Of a stretch of DNA of 64,000 nucleotides, positions 9,270-20,706 are shown one piece after another (position 1 is the first letter of the stretch; the number at the start of each line of letters is the position of its first letter). The DNA is taken from positions 53,791-117,790 of the forward strand of contig NZ_VIRM01000026.1 of NCBI RefSeq assembly GCF_006874475.1, written 5' to 3'. The notes below the pieces were generated by a model, which saw only the letters and a list, made by a program, of their open reading frames with translations, ran no database searches and had not been told where the DNA came from. Both the position numbers and the translations under genes were made by a program. The stretch is from Microbispora hainanensis. Lineage in GTDB: Bacteria > Actinomycetota > Actinomycetes > Streptosporangiales > Streptosporangiaceae.

Positions 9270-10886
9270 GTGACCGAGCGGAGACAGGTCGTCCGCCCGT
9301 TGATCGCGACCACCGTCATCGCCGCCGTCGCCGTCGGAGCCGCGTACACGTTCGGCCCCGGCGCCCAGGCCGAGAAGGTCGGCGCCGAAAAGGCCGGCGC
9401 CGCGAAGGCCGGCCAGACGGCGGCGGCGAAGGCGACACGGCAGCAGGTCGAGACGCAGACGCTCACACCGGCGGGCTCCTGCGCGACCAGCGTGAAATAC
9501 CCCAAGCGCCAGCTTCGCGGCGTCTGGATCGCCACCGTGCACAATCTCGACTGGCCGTCGAAGCCGGGGCTGTCGCCCGACCGGCAGAAGGCCGAATATC
9601 TGAAAATCCTCGACAACGCGGTCAAGCGGCGACTGAACGCGGTGTTCTTCCAGGTGCGGCCCGCCTCGGACGCGGTCTACCGCTCGTCGCTCGAGCCGTG
9701 GTCGCAGTGGCTCACCGGCACGGCGGGCAGGGACCCGGGCTGGGACCCGCTGCCGTTCCTGGTGGACGAGGCCCACAAGCGCGGCCTGCAGTTCCACGCG
9801 TGGTTCAACCCCTACCGGGCGGCCGACTCGGCCTCCTCGAAGCTGCCCGCCGGGCACCCGGCGCGCCTCCATCCGGACTGGACCGTCAAGCACGAGGGCA
9901 AGCTCTACTACAACCCCGGCCTGCCTCAGGTGCGCGACTGGGTGACCAAGGTCGTGACGGACGTCGTCACGCGCTATGACGTAGACGGCGTCCACTTCGA
10001 CGACTACTTCTACCCCTACCCCGGCCAGGGCACGCGGTTCGCCGACCAGGCGGCGTACAAGAAGTACGGCAAGGGCCTGACACCGGCCGACTGGCGGCGG
10101 CGCAACGTGAACCAGCTGGTCGCCCAGGTCTCGCAGGCGGTGCACGCGGCCAGGCCCTACGCCGTCTTCGGGATCAGCCCGTTCGGCATCTGGCGCAACA
10201 AGGCCGAGGACCCGGCGGGCTCGGCCACCAAGGGCATGTCGGCCTACGACTCGATCTACGCGGACGCCAGGGCGTGGATCAAGGCGGGCTCGGTCGACTA
10301 CGTGATGCCCCAGCTCTACTGGCCCCGGGGTTTCGCCGCGGCCGACTACACCGTGCTCGCCAAGTGGTGGTCCGACGCGGTGAAGGGCACCGACGTCGAC
10401 CTCTACATCGGGCAGGCCCTCTATCGGGTGGGCACCGCCGACACCCCGGCATGGACCAGGGCGGGCGAGCTGCCCGCCCATCTCACGCTGAACCGCAAAT
10501 ATCCCGAGATCGCGGGCGACGTCTACTTCAGCGCCGCGCAACTGGTGAAGAACCCGCTGGGCGTGCTCGACCGGATCGTGAAGAGCCACTACGCCCGCCC
10601 GGCGCTGCCGCCGGTGCTCAGGCAGGGATCCACGCCCGCGGCCCCGCGCGGGGTCAAGGCGGCCGGCGGGACGCTGACGTGGCAGGCCCAGCCGGGCGCC
10701 CAGTCGTACGGGGTCTACCGGGTGACGGGCAAGGACGCCTCCTGCGCCACGGCGGACGCGCGCAACCTCGTGGCCGTCGTCCCGGCGTCCCAGGCCCCGT
10801 TGTACGCCGCCGGAGCCCCCGGCACCTACTACGTCACCTCCGTCGACCGCCTCGGCAACGAGAGCCCGGCCACCCGGGCGGCCTGA
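9270..10886 (+). CDS. secreted GHL10/DUF187 glycoside hydrolase-like protein
   Basis: 538 residues with an N-terminal export signal (VTERRQVVRPLIATTVIAAV) and an Ala/Lys-rich repeat (EKVGAEKAGAAKAGQ). The catalytic-type TIM barrel of the glycosyl hydrolase-like 10 family (PF02638, YngK-like) spans about residues 75-450: LRGVWIATVHNLDWP, FFQVRPASDAVY, FHAWFNPYRAA, DGVHFDDYFYPYP, YVMPQLYWPRG. A C-terminal Fn3-like module (PRGVKAAGGTLTWQ ... YYVTSVDRLGNESP) may bind cell wall or polymer. The GTG start has AGGGG upstream in an unusually AT-rich leader (9180-9260) that probably holds the promoter. Substrate unknown. Confidence 0.9.
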   Translation: MTERRQVVRPLIATTVIAAVAVGAAYTFGPGAQAEKVGAEKAGAAKAGQTAAAKATRQQVETQTLTPAGSCATSVKYPKRQLRGVWIATVHNLDWPSKPGLSPDRQKAEYLKILDNAVKRRLNAVFFQVRPASDAVYRSSLEPWSQWLTGTAGRDPGWDPLPFLVDEAHKRGLQFHAWFNPYRAADSASSKLPAGHPARLHPDWTVKHEGKLYYNPGLPQVRDWVTKVVTDVVTRYDVDGVHFDDYFYPYPGQGTRFADQAAYKKYGKGLTPADWRRRNVNQLVAQVSQAVHAARPYAVFGISPFGIWRNKAEDPAGSATKGMSAYDSIYADARAWIKAGSVDYVMPQLYWPRGFAAADYTVLAKWWSDAVKGTDVDLYIGQALYRVGTADTPAWTRAGELPAHLTLNRKYPEIAGDVYFSAAQLVKNPLGVLDRIVKSHYARPALPPVLRQGSTPAAPRGVKAAGGTLTWQAQPGAQSYGVYRVTGKDASCATADARNLVAVVPASQAPLYAAGAPGTYYVTSVDRLGNESPATRAA

Positions 10887-11016
10887 CCTCGGCAGGGCCC
10901 CATATGGGCCCAGTGGGGCCCGGCGGGAACGGGGGTCGTCGCGGATTGCTGCGGCCGTCAGCGGGTCCGTTGACGCGCTCCCCGGCCTGAAGGCCGGGGA
11001 TTCAGCCCGTGCCGCG

Positions 11017-11496
11017 TCATGCGGCACCTCTGTGGCTTCCTGTTTCACCGGGTCCTGCCCTCCGCTGGGCGGCGGGTCTTACGGTCCCTCCGCAGGCGTT
11101 TAGCCTCTCCGCCCGTCCGGCGGCGAGGATGTTGCGCGCGGCGTTGACGTCCCGGTCGTGCGATGCTCCGCACGGGCAGGTCCACGACCGGATGTGCAGC
11201 GGCATGGACCCGGCGAGCGTCCCGCACGCCGAGCAGAGTTTCGAGCTGGGGAACCAGCGGTCGATCTTCACCGGGGTCCGGCCGTACCGGGCGGCCTTGT
11301 ACTCCAGCATGTTCACCAACGCCGACCATCCGGCGTCATGCACACTCTTGGCCAGGCGGGTGCGGGCCAGGCCCTTCACCCATAGGTCCTCCACGACCAC
11401 CGCTTGGTTGTCGCGGATGATCCGGGTGGACAGCTTGTGCGTGAAGTCCCGGCGCGCATCAGCCACCCGAGCATGAGCGCGGGCGACCCGGGCCGG
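11017..11496 (-). pseudogene. tnpB remnant (RNA-guided nuclease, C-terminal part)
   Basis: Encodes only the C-terminal portion of an IS605 OrfB/TnpB: RVARAHARVADARRDF, the RuvC-II Glu in QAVVVEDLWVKG, the zinc-finger cysteines CSACG ... WTCPCG, and RuvC-III DRDVNAARNIL. The N-terminal wedge, REC and RuvC-I aspartate regions are absent, so it cannot be an active nuclease. The open frame extends upstream to about 11496, where sequence identity switches to tnpA on the other strand. Confidence 0.85.
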
Positions 11497-11498
11497 GT

Positions 11499-11579
11499 TC
11501 CTACTTCGCCGGGAGTGTGGGCGGCGCTCCGATCAGCGTCCTGCGCCAGTACATCGAGCAGCACAACCACCCGGTCTGA
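11499..11579 (+). pseudogene. tnpA (IS200/IS605 Y1 transposase) 3' remnant
   Basis: Translates SYFAGSVGGAPISVLRQYIE then QHNHPV and stop, the characteristic C-terminus of IS200-type HUH transposases (compare YFAGSCGGAPLSIIKQYIEQQ). Everything upstream, including HUH and the catalytic Tyr, is missing. A hairpin with 10-bp arms (GCCGGATCGC) follows at 11591-11616. Confidence 0.75.
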
Positions 11580-11590
11580 GCCGGGTAGAC

Positions 11591-11616
11591 GCCGGATCGC
11601 CCGGCGGCGATCCGGC
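11591..11616 (+). terminator. hairpin after tnpA remnant
   Basis: Inverted repeat with 10-nt arms GCCGGATCGC and GCGATCCGGC around six bases, followed by TTTCCC. It is probably the tnpA terminator or part of the element's left end. Confidence 0.55.
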
Positions 11617-11759
11617 TTTCCCTGCCCCGCTACGCGGGAGGGTCCGCTTCACCCCCCGGCCTGAAGGCCGGAGCACTGCGGACGAGCCTGGTAGCGTGGT
11701 CGCGAGATTTTTCAAGATCACGTACGGGGACTGCGCGTACGAAGACATGGGGGTCGCCG

Positions 11760-13961
11760 GTGAGTGGCACGTGGGTGAGGCGCGCGGTCGTCGCCGTCGT
11801 GTTCGGCGTGTCGGTCCTGGCCGCCGCTCCCGCCGCGGCCGCGGCCCCCGGGCTCGCGTCCGGGGCGGCGACCGCGGCCGGTGAACGGGCGGCTGAACGG
11901 GCGGCTGAACGGGTGGCGACGGCGGCCGGTGAACGCGTCGTGCTCGTCGGGATCCCCGGCCTGATGTGGAGCGACGTCACCCCGGCCGACACCCCGAACC
12001 TCTGGCGGCTCGCCGGCGAGTCCGCCCTCGGGTCCCTGTCGGTGCGGGCCGTACGCAAGGACACCTGCCCGTACGACGCCTGGCTCACGGTGTCTGCCGG
12101 GGTGCGGTCGGCGGTGGGGGGAGCGTGCGGCATGGCCCCCACTCCCACGGCCGACGGCGAGGGGGCGGTCGTCCCCGAGTTCTCCTGGCTGTGGGAGGTG
12201 CGGGAGCAGGACGCCGCGGGCACGCTGGGGCAGGCCCTGCACGCGGCCGGGCGGACGACGATGGCCGTCGGCCCGGGGGCGGCGCTCGCGCTCGCCGACC
12301 GCGAGGGCCGGGTGGACCTCTACGCCCCCTCCCCCGCCGAGGTCACGCAGTGGTCCCGCGGCGACGTGGTCGCCGTGGAGATCCCCGACCTCATCGCGCC
12401 CTACGTCTCCGGCGACCGGCTGAGCGAGGTGCCCGAGAGCCTGTCCGGCGACTCGCGGCGGGCCGCGGCGCGAGCGGCCGACGCGAAGCTCGGGTCGTTC
12501 CTGCCGCAGCTCGGGCCGGCGACGGTGCTGGTCGCCGGGCTCTCCGACCACGGCTCGGTCCCCCACCTCAGGACCGCCATGCTGCGCGGCCCCGGCAGCA
12601 GCGGCAGCGGTGCGGCGCGGACGCTCGGCGCCCGGTCCACCCATCGGGACGACATGGTCATCGTCCCGGACCTCACCGCCACGATCCTGGCCAGGACCGG
12701 GGTGGCCGCTCCCCCGGTCGTCGTCGGTGTGCCGGTCGAGACCCGTGCGACGGGCCGGACCCTGGACGAACGCGTCGAGGCCCTGCGCACCGCCGACGTC
12801 GCGGGACAGACGATCCGTGACACGACCGGCGTCTTCTTCACCACGCTCGCCGTGCTCCAGGTGGTCTTCTACGTCACCGCGTTCCTGCTGCTGCGCCGCC
12901 GCGACGGGCTGCCCGCCGTACGGGCCGCCGCCGTGGCGCTCGCCGCGATCCCCGTCTCGACCTACCTGGTCAACCTCACCCCGTGGGCCCGTATGGCACA
13001 GCCCGCGGTCACGCTCTTCGCCTCGATCGCGGCGATCGCCGCGGCGCTGACCGTGGTGGCCCTCGCCGGACCGTGGCGGCGGGGCGTGCTCGGGCCGCTG
13101 ACCGTGATCGCGGCGGCGACCGCGGCCGTGCTGCTCGGCGACCTGCTGACCGGCACTCCCCTGCAGCTCAACAGCCTGATGGGCTACACGGGCGTGGTCG
13201 GGGCCCGCTACTACGGCCTGGGGAACATCCCCTTCGCGCTGCTCGCCACGGCCGTGCTGCTCGTCACCACGGCCGCCGCCGACCGGCTGGTGCGAGCGGG
13301 CCGCAAGACCCTCGCGGTGGCCCTGGTCGCCGCGCTCGGGGCGTTCGCCATGCTGCTCGACGGCTGGCCGGGGGTCGGCAGTGACTTCGGCGGCGTCATC
13401 GCCTTCGTGCCGGGCATCGCGGTCACCGCGCTGATCGTGGCGGGCAAGCGGGTGTCGATCGTCAAGCTGGGCGCCTTCTGCGCCGGAGGCGGCGTCCTGG
13501 TGATGGCGATCGCCTACCTCGACTACCTGCGGCCCCCGGCCAGCCAGACGCACCTCGGCCGCTTCGTGGGGCAGGTGGCCGACGGCACGTTCCTGCCGGT
13601 GATCTCCCGCAAGCTCGGCGCGATGCTCTCCACGCTGCTCAGCCCGAACCTGATGCCCGTGGTGCTCGCCGCGTTCGCGTTCCTCGTCTTCGCGCTGCTG
13701 CGGCCGGGGGCGGCGAGCGCCGGTGTCCTGCCGATCGCGTTCGAACGCGCGCCCATGCTCAAGGCGGGCCTGCTCGGCGCGCTCGTGAGCGGCCTGGTCG
13801 GCATGCTCGTCAACGACTCGGGAGCGGCGGTGCTGTCCATGGCGCTGGCCCTGGCCGTGCCGCTCGTGCTCAGCGCCGGCATCCGTGCCCTGCAGCACGC
13901 CGAGCCGGTCCCGGCCGCCGCCGGATCTCCGGGCACGCCGCCGAGCCCCGCGACGGCCTGA
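11760..13961 (+). CDS. large membrane protein with extracellular alkaline-phosphatase-like domain
   Basis: 733 residues. A signal peptide (about 1-29, ending AAAAAPG) precedes an exported domain (about 55-350) with alkaline-phosphatase-superfamily features: VVLVGIPGLMWSD, TPNLWRLAGESALGSL, VLVAGLSDHGSVPHL and DLTATILARTG. The rest (about 360-700) is roughly ten membrane helices with conserved-looking turns (LTGTPLQLNSLMGYTGVVGARYYGLGN, GVGSDFGGVIAFVPG). Catalytic metal ligands are not all obvious, so activity is uncertain. The GTG start follows GGGGGT. It may process cell-wall or lipid head groups; that is inference. Confidence 0.8.
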   Translation: MSGTWVRRAVVAVVFGVSVLAAAPAAAAAPGLASGAATAAGERAAERAAERVATAAGERVVLVGIPGLMWSDVTPADTPNLWRLAGESALGSLSVRAVRKDTCPYDAWLTVSAGVRSAVGGACGMAPTPTADGEGAVVPEFSWLWEVREQDAAGTLGQALHAAGRTTMAVGPGAALALADREGRVDLYAPSPAEVTQWSRGDVVAVEIPDLIAPYVSGDRLSEVPESLSGDSRRAAARAADAKLGSFLPQLGPATVLVAGLSDHGSVPHLRTAMLRGPGSSGSGAARTLGARSTHRDDMVIVPDLTATILARTGVAAPPVVVGVPVETRATGRTLDERVEALRTADVAGQTIRDTTGVFFTTLAVLQVVFYVTAFLLLRRRDGLPAVRAAAVALAAIPVSTYLVNLTPWARMAQPAVTLFASIAAIAAALTVVALAGPWRRGVLGPLTVIAAATAAVLLGDLLTGTPLQLNSLMGYTGVVGARYYGLGNIPFALLATAVLLVTTAAADRLVRAGRKTLAVALVAALGAFAMLLDGWPGVGSDFGGVIAFVPGIAVTALIVAGKRVSIVKLGAFCAGGGVLVMAIAYLDYLRPPASQTHLGRFVGQVADGTFLPVISRKLGAMLSTLLSPNLMPVVLAAFAFLVFALLRPGAASAGVLPIAFERAPMLKAGLLGALVSGLVGMLVNDSGAAVLSMALALAVPLVLSAGIRALQHAEPVPAAAGSPGTPPSPATA

Positions 13962-13983
13962 CGCGGGCATCGGCTCGCGCCCG

Positions 13984-14074
13984 GGGAACAGTGCCGACAA
14001 GTCGGGCCGACAAGTAGGGCCGACAAGTGGGGCCGAGAAGTCGGGCCGATGAGCGGTGCCGATGAGCGGTGCCG
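13984..14074. repeat. 13-bp tandem repeat, seven copies
   Basis: Seven consecutive 13-base units of the form ACAAGTNGGGCCG, drifting to ATGAGCGGTGCCG at the right. The array fills the gap between the convergent ends of the membrane-protein gene and the HIT gene. No spacers, so it is not CRISPR. Confidence 0.9.
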
Positions 14075-14095
14075 GAGAGTGGTCCCCGAGGGTGG

Positions 14096-14647
14096 TCAGG
14101 AGGCGGCGGGCCAGGCGTCGGCGAGCAGGTCGCGCGTGTCGCGCAGCAGCTGCGGCAGCACCTTGGTGCGTCCGACCACCGGCATGAAGTTGGTGTCGCC
14201 GCCCCACCGGGGCACGACGTGCTGGTGGAGGTGGGCGGCGATGCCCGCGCCCGCCACGCCGCCCAGGTTCATGCCGACGTTGAAGCCCTGCGCCCCGCTC
14301 GCCTTGCGCAGCGCCTGCGTCGCGCGCTTGGTGAACTCGGCCAGCTCCGCCGTCTCGGGCCCGTCGAGGTCGGCGTAGTCGGACACGTGCCGGTAGGGGC
14401 AGACCATCAGGTGCCCCGAGTTGTACGGATAGAGGTTGAGCACGGCGAACACGGCCGATCCCCGGGCCACGATCAGCCCGTCCTCGTCGGAGAGCTTGGG
14501 AATCTCGCAGAACGGGCAGCCGTCATCGGCGCCGGAGCCGCTGGGCTTGTTCTCGCCCTTGATGTAGGCCATCCGGTGCGGGGTCCACAGGCGCTGGAAG
14601 CTGTCGGGAACCCCGGCGCCCGCCTGCTCGATCGGCTCTGAGTCCAC
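14096..14647 (-). CDS. HIT-family nucleotide hydrolase/phosphorylase
   Basis: 183-residue histidine-triad protein. The triad HLHQHVVPRWGG matches HxHxHxx; CPFCEIPKL provides a CxxC, as in actinobacterial Ap4A phosphorylase/HIT proteins (Rv2613c type). It is expected to split diadenosine polyphosphates or nucleotide conjugates. The GTG start at 14647 (VDSEPIEQAGAG) has GGAGGAG nine bases upstream. Such genes commonly lie between thrS and pgsA in actinobacteria; here an Asp23-family gene on the other strand separates it from thrS. Confidence 0.92.
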   Translation of the reverse strand: MDSEPIEQAGAGVPDSFQRLWTPHRMAYIKGENKPSGSGADDGCPFCEIPKLSDEDGLIVARGSAVFAVLNLYPYNSGHLMVCPYRHVSDYADLDGPETAELAEFTKRATQALRKASGAQGFNVGMNLGGVAGAGIAAHLHQHVVPRWGGDTNFMPVVGRTKVLPQLLRDTRDLLADAWPAAS

Positions 14648-14668
14648 GTCCGCGATCTCCTCCGCTCC

Positions 14669-14702
14669 GTTGTCCCGGTGCTCCTGTTGTCCCGGTGCTG
14701 CT
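14669..14702. repeat. 17-bp tandem duplication
   Basis: Two near-identical copies of GTTGTCCCGGTGCTCCT just upstream of the HIT gene, in the 295-base divergent spacer shared with the Asp23 gene. The spacer shows no other feature that I can identify. Confidence 0.75.
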
Positions 14703-14942
14703 GTTGTGCGAGGTGCTGCCGCCTTCGCGCCGGCGGCACGTGCACCGGCACAGATCGACAGGTGCCCCACGCGGAAAACGACACCGGCAGCAGCATATGA
14801 CCTCGCGGATCTCCTCTCACCGGCCGGGTTGCGCCAGGGCCGCGGCCGGCGGCCCGCCGATATCCGCGGGACACCGGACGACCTGCTCGATCATGGGGCA
14901 GAATGCACCTGCCGGACGCCCAGACCCCCGAGGAGCCGTCAT

Positions 14943-15479
14943 ATGAGCGAGGCCGCCGCCGTCGAGGAGCGAGTGGAAGAGCAGACCGACGCGTACGCCG
15001 AGGAGAGTCTCGGCGACCCGGCGGACGCGGCGGCCGAACGGGTGGAGCCGGACCTGCCCGCGCAGACGCCGAGGCCCGAGGCGCCGACCGCCAACGTGCT
15101 CAAGGGCCGGATCAAGGTCGCCGACGAGGTCGTGGAGAAGGTCGCCGCGCTGGCCGCCCTGGAGATCCCCGGCGTCGCCGACCTGGGTGGCGACCTCGAA
15201 CGCGCCTTCGAGTCCGTACGCGACCGCATCGGCGTGGGCTCCAAGCGGGCGACGCAGGGCGTCCAGGCCAAGATCCAGGACCAGCAGGTCTCCATCGACG
15301 TGACCATCGTCATCGTGTACGGCCACGTGGTGATGGACGTGGCCACCGAGGTCAAGGTCAACGTCGCCCGCTCGGTGAGCCGGATGCTCGGCATGCACGT
15401 GGTCGAGGTCAACGTGACCGTCGACGACGTCCGCCTCCCTGGTCAGGACTCCCCCGCCGAGGCCACCCCGGCGTCCTGA
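14943..15479 (+). CDS. Asp23/Gls24-family envelope stress protein
   Basis: 178 residues. An acidic, Pro-rich N-terminus (about 1-55) precedes the Asp23 domain: GRIKVADEVVEKVAALAALE, GVADLGGDLERAFESVRDR, QVSIDVTIVIVYGHVVMDVA, VARSVSRMLGMHVVEVNVTV. Family members form membrane-associated assemblies linked to alkaline or envelope stress. ATG at 14943 with GAGGAG upstream. It stands alone on the plus strand between HIT and thrS. Confidence 0.9.
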   Translation: MSEAAAVEERVEEQTDAYAEESLGDPADAAAERVEPDLPAQTPRPEAPTANVLKGRIKVADEVVEKVAALAALEIPGVADLGGDLERAFESVRDRIGVGSKRATQGVQAKIQDQQVSIDVTIVIVYGHVVMDVATEVKVNVARSVSRMLGMHVVEVNVTVDDVRLPGQDSPAEATPAS

Positions 15480-15534
15480 GCCGGCCCGCCCCGGAGGACC
15501 ACCGCGGAGGTCAGCCGGGCGTCCTGTGCCGCTC

Positions 15535-15567
15535 GTAGCCGCTCTGTAGCCGCTCTGTAGCCGCTCC
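15535..15567. repeat. 11-bp tandem repeat, three copies
   Basis: Three consecutive copies of GTAGCCGCTCT (the last with C at the end), between the Asp23 gene stop and the shared terminator. Confidence 0.85.
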
Positions 15568-15580
15568 GTGCCGATAAGGC

Positions 15581-15614
15581 GAACGCGGGAGCCCCGGGCG
15601 GGGCCCCCGCGTTC
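15581..15614. terminator. bidirectional terminator between Asp23 gene and thrS
   Basis: Outer arms GAACGCGGG and CCCGCGTTC with a further GC-rich inner stem. It lies between two convergent genes and can serve both. Confidence 0.75.
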
Positions 15615-15627
15615 TCCGTGTGAGCGG

Positions 15628-17604
<1,977 letters not shown>

Positions 17605-17811
17605 GGTGGCTCCTTAGGACAGGTTCGGCGCATGGATCTCGTGGCCGCGCGCACGCGAGGCGGCGGCTCCGGTCGCATCCGATGCTACCGGTGACGCCGC
17701 CCAATAATGGCGCGCATCGGCGGCCCCCGCCTCCTGCGTACGCGATCTTTCGCACCCGGGCCGGGAACCGGAGACGGGTGGCCGCCGGCGTCGTCCCTCC
17801 TGGAACAGGAT

Positions 17812-20112
17812 CTAGTAGGGCCAGGTCCAGTCGCGGATCTCGGCGGGGTCCTCGCCGAACTCGCGGGTGTGGGCGCGGGCGCGCAGGCGGGCGTCGGTCA
17901 TGCTCTGACGCAGGTGGGCCGCCCTGCTGCCGAGGCCGGGCACCCGGTCGATCACGTCCATCACCAGGTGGAAGCGGTCGATGTCGTTGAGCATCGCCAT
18001 GTCGAAGGGCGTGGTCGTGGTGCCCTCCTCCTTGTAGCCGCGCACGTGCAGGTTGTCGTGCCCGGTGCGCCGGTAGGTCAGGCGGTGGATCAGCGCCGGG
18101 TAGCCGTGGAAGTTGAAGATGATCGGCTTGTCCGCGGTGAACAGCGCGTCGAACTCGTCGTCGCGCAGGCCGTGGGGGTGCTCGGAGGCCGGTTGCAGCC
18201 GCATGAGGTCGACGACGTTGACCACGCGGATCCGCAGCTCGGGCAGGTGCTCGCGGAGCAGCGCGGCGGCGGCCAGGGTCTCCAGCGTGGGCACGTCGCC
18301 GGCGCAGGCGAGCACGACGTCGGGGTCGTTGCCCTCGTCGGTGGACGCCCAGGGCAGGATGCCCAGCCCCCGGGCGCAGTGGACGACCGCCTCGTCCATG
18401 CTCATCAGGTCGAGCACGGGCTGCTTGCCCGCGACGACGACGTTCACGTAGTCGCGCGAGCGCAGGCAGTGGTCGGCGACCGACAGCAGGGTGTTGGCGT
18501 CCGGCGGCAGGTAGACGCGGACGACCTCGGCCTTCTTGTTGGCGACGACGTCGAGGAAGCCGGGGTCCTGATGGCTGAAGCCGTTGTGGTCCTGGCGCCA
18601 GACGTGCGACGACAGCAGGTAGTTGAGCGAGGCGACCGGCCGGCGCCAGGGGATCCTGCGGGAGGACTCCAGCCACTTGGCGTGCTGGTTGAACATCGCG
18701 TCCACGATGTGGATGAACGCCTCGTAGCAGTTGAACAGCCCGTGGCGGCCGGTCAGCAGGTAGCCCTCCAGCCAGCCCTGGCACTGGTGCTCGCTGAGCA
18801 CCTCCATGACCCTGCCGCGCGGGCCGAGGTTCTCGTCGGTCGGCAGCAGTGCGGCCTCCCACTCCTTGTCGGTCGCCTCGTAGACGGCGGACAGGCGGTT
18901 GGAGGCGGTCTCGTCGGGGCCGAGCAGCCGGAAGTTCTCCGGGTTGGCCGCGATGACGTCGCGCAGGAACGTCCCGAGGACGCGGGTCGGCTCGCTGAAG
19001 GCCGCCGCCGGGGCCTTGACCTCGACCGCGTAGTCGCGGAAGTCGGGCAGCGCGAGCGGGCGCAGCAGCTCACCGCCGTTGGCGTGCGGGCTGGCGCTCA
19101 TCCGCAGCGGCCCGTCCGGCACCGTCCGCCTGATCGCCTCGACCGGCCGCCCGTCGCCGTCGAACAGCTCTTCCGGCCGGTAGGAGCGCATCCACTCCTC
19201 CAGCATCGCCAGGTGTGCCGGGTTGTCGCGCACGCCGGTGAGCGGCACCTGGTGGGCCCGCCAGGTGCCCTCGATCGGGAGTCCGTCGACCTCGCGCGGC
19301 CCGGTCCAGCCCTTCGGCGTACGCAGGATGATCATCGGCAGCGGGCCGCGGCCGGCCAGCTCGTCGAAGACGGTGTCGAGGGTCGCGGCCATGAGCCCGT
19401 GCATCTCGGCCGGTTCCTGACCGGAGACGATGTGCGGGCGGTAGCCGTACCCCTCGAAGAGCTTGACCAGCTCGTCCTCGGGGATCCTGGCGAGCACGGT
19501 GGGGTTGGCGATCTTGTAGCCGTTCAGGTGGAGGATCGGCAGGACCACCCCATCGACGTCCCGGTTGAGGAACTTGTTGGAGTGCCAGCCGGTGGCGAGC
19601 GGGCCGGTCTCGGCCTCGCCGTCGCCGACGATGCAGGCCACCGCCAGGCCGGGGTTGTCGAAGGCCGCGCCGTACGCGTGGGAGAGGGCGTAGCCGAGCT
19701 CGCCACCCTCGTGGATGGAGCCCGGAGTCTCGGGGGCGACGTGGCTGGGGATGCCACCGGGGAAGGAGAACTGGCGGAAGAGCCTGCGCATGCCCTCGGC
19801 GTCCTGGGTGACGTGGGGGTAGCGCTCGGTGTAGGTGCCTTCGAGCCACGCGTGGGCGACCGCCGCCGGGCCGCCGTGACCGGGGCCGACGATGTAGATC
19901 ATGTCCTGGCCGCGTTCCCGGATGATCCGGTTGAGGTGGGCGAAGCAGAAGTTGAGCCCGGGCGTCGTCCCCCAGTGGCCGAGCAGCCGCGGTTTGATGT
20001 GCTCGGGGCTGAGCGGCTCGGTCAGCAGCGGGTTGTCCATCAGGTAGATCTGGCCGACGGACAGATAGTTCGCGGCCCGCCAGTAGGCGTCGATGTTCCC
20101 GTATGCGTCCAT
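17812..20112 (-). CDS. xfp: xylulose-5-P/fructose-6-P phosphoketolase
   Basis: Thiamine-diphosphate enzyme that cleaves ketose phosphates with phosphate to acetyl phosphate plus an aldose phosphate. 766 residues, close to the family norm of about 800. [32 protein letters not shown], the ThDP motif [21 protein letters not shown], and [12 protein letters not shown] are present. ATG at 20112 with a weak ribosome site. Divergent from a MarR gene 87 bases away, which may regulate it (inference). Confidence 0.96.
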   Translation of the reverse strand: MDAYGNIDAYWRAANYLSVGQIYLMDNPLLTEPLSPEHIKPRLLGHWGTTPGLNFCFAHLNRIIRERGQDMIYIVGPGHGGPAAVAHAWLEGTYTERYPHVTQDAEGMRRLFRQFSFPGGIPSHVAPETPGSIHEGGELGYALSHAYGAAFDNPGLAVACIVGDGEAETGPLATGWHSNKFLNRDVDGVVLPILHLNGYKIANPTVLARIPEDELVKLFEGYGYRPHIVSGQEPAEMHGLMAATLDTVFDELAGRGPLPMIILRTPKGWTGPREVDGLPIEGTWRAHQVPLTGVRDNPAHLAMLEEWMRSYRPEELFDGDGRPVEAIRRTVPDGPLRMSASPHANGGELLRPLALPDFRDYAVEVKAPAAAFSEPTRVLGTFLRDVIAANPENFRLLGPDETASNRLSAVYEATDKEWEAALLPTDENLGPRGRVMEVLSEHQCQGWLEGYLLTGRHGLFNCYEAFIHIVDAMFNQHAKWLESSRRIPWRRPVASLNYLLSSHVWRQDHNGFSHQDPGFLDVVANKKAEVVRVYLPPDANTLLSVADHCLRSRDYVNVVVAGKQPVLDLMSMDEAVVHCARGLGILPWASTDEGNDPDVVLACAGDVPTLETLAAAALLREHLPELRIRVVNVVDLMRLQPASEHPHGLRDDEFDALFTADKPIIFNFHGYPALIHRLTYRRTGHDNLHVRGYKEEGTTTTPFDMAMLNDIDRFHLVMDVIDRVPGLGSRAAHLRQSMTDARLRARAHTREFGEDPAEIRDWTWPY

Positions 20113-20199
20113 GCCCCTGACACTTTCCCAGTGGGGGCGGCCGAACCAGGGTCTTTCGCCCGCAAATCAGGGGGCCGGCCGACCGGTAGTCTTGGCCGC

Positions 20200-20706
20200 A
20201 TGTCCGGCACGCGATGGCTCGACGAGGAGGAGCAGCGCACCTGGCGTGCCTACCTGCGGACGAGCCAGCTCCTGCAGGAGGCTCTCGAACGGCAGTTGCA
20301 GCGCGACTCGGGCATGCCGCACGCCTACTACATGATCCTGGTGGTCCTCTCGGAGTCGCCCGGGCGGACCATGACGATGACGGAGCTGTCCGCCATCCTC
20401 CAATATTCGGTCAGCCGCCTGTCGCACGCCGTCTCCCGGCTGGAGGAGAAGGGCTGGGTGCGGCGGCTCAAGCGGCCGGAGGACCGGCGCACGACCGTCG
20501 CCGAGCTCACCGACGAGGGCTTCGCCGCACTCGTGGAGGCCGCGCCGGGGCACGTCGAGGAGGTCCGGCAGGTGCTGTTCGACCCCCTCACCCCTCGCCA
20601 GGTGCGGCAGTTCGGCGAGATCCTCGACACGATCCTGTCCGCGTTCGAGTGCCGGCGGGCCGAGGAGGCCGAGCGTCTCCGCGCGCTCGACGTCGCCACT
20701 CAGTAG
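20200..20706 (+). CDS. MarR-family transcriptional regulator
   Basis: 168 residues. Winged-helix core: MPHAYYMILVVLSES, MTMTELSAILQYSVSRLSHA (recognition helix), then EEKGWVRRLKRPEDRRTTVAELTDEG (wing). Divergent from the phosphoketolase gene with an 87-base shared promoter region. Ligand unknown. Confidence 0.92.
   Translation: MSGTRWLDEEEQRTWRAYLRTSQLLQEALERQLQRDSGMPHAYYMILVVLSESPGRTMTMTELSAILQYSVSRLSHAVSRLEEKGWVRRLKRPEDRRTTVAELTDEGFAALVEAAPGHVEEVRQVLFDPLTPRQVRQFGEILDTILSAFECRRAEEAERLRALDVATQ

Larger units (their letters stand above)
10980..11673. mobile_element. internally deleted IS605-type element
   Basis: Both ends carry the same subterminal hairpin: CCCCGGCC-TGAA-GGCCGGGG at 10980-10999 and a copy at 11654-11673. 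Between them lie the C-terminal part of TnpB on the minus strand and the last 26 codons of the Y1 transposase TnpA on the plus strand. The two fragments meet near 11497, so the divergent 5' halves of both genes have been lost while both ends remain. A second 7-bp hairpin (GTGCCGC/GCGGCAC, 11009-11027) overlaps the tnpB stop, as expected for the right end. The element can no longer move itself but could be mobilised in trans. Confidence 0.8.

Noticed and set aside
11017..11496. Functional TnpB RNA-guided nuclease
   Set aside because: N-terminal two thirds including the first RuvC aspartate are missing.
13984..14074. CRISPR array
   Set aside because: Units are directly contiguous with no spacers and no cas genes nearby; the same holds for the other tandem repeats.
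17605..17811. T-box leader before thrS
   Set aside because: No T-box sequence or specifier-loop arrangement visible in the gap.
17707..20706. Very long plus-strand open frame antisense to phosphoketolase, joined to the MarR gene
   Set aside because: Composition is Val/His/Gly/Arg-rich as expected for the antisense of a GC-rich gene; only the last 168 codons match a family.
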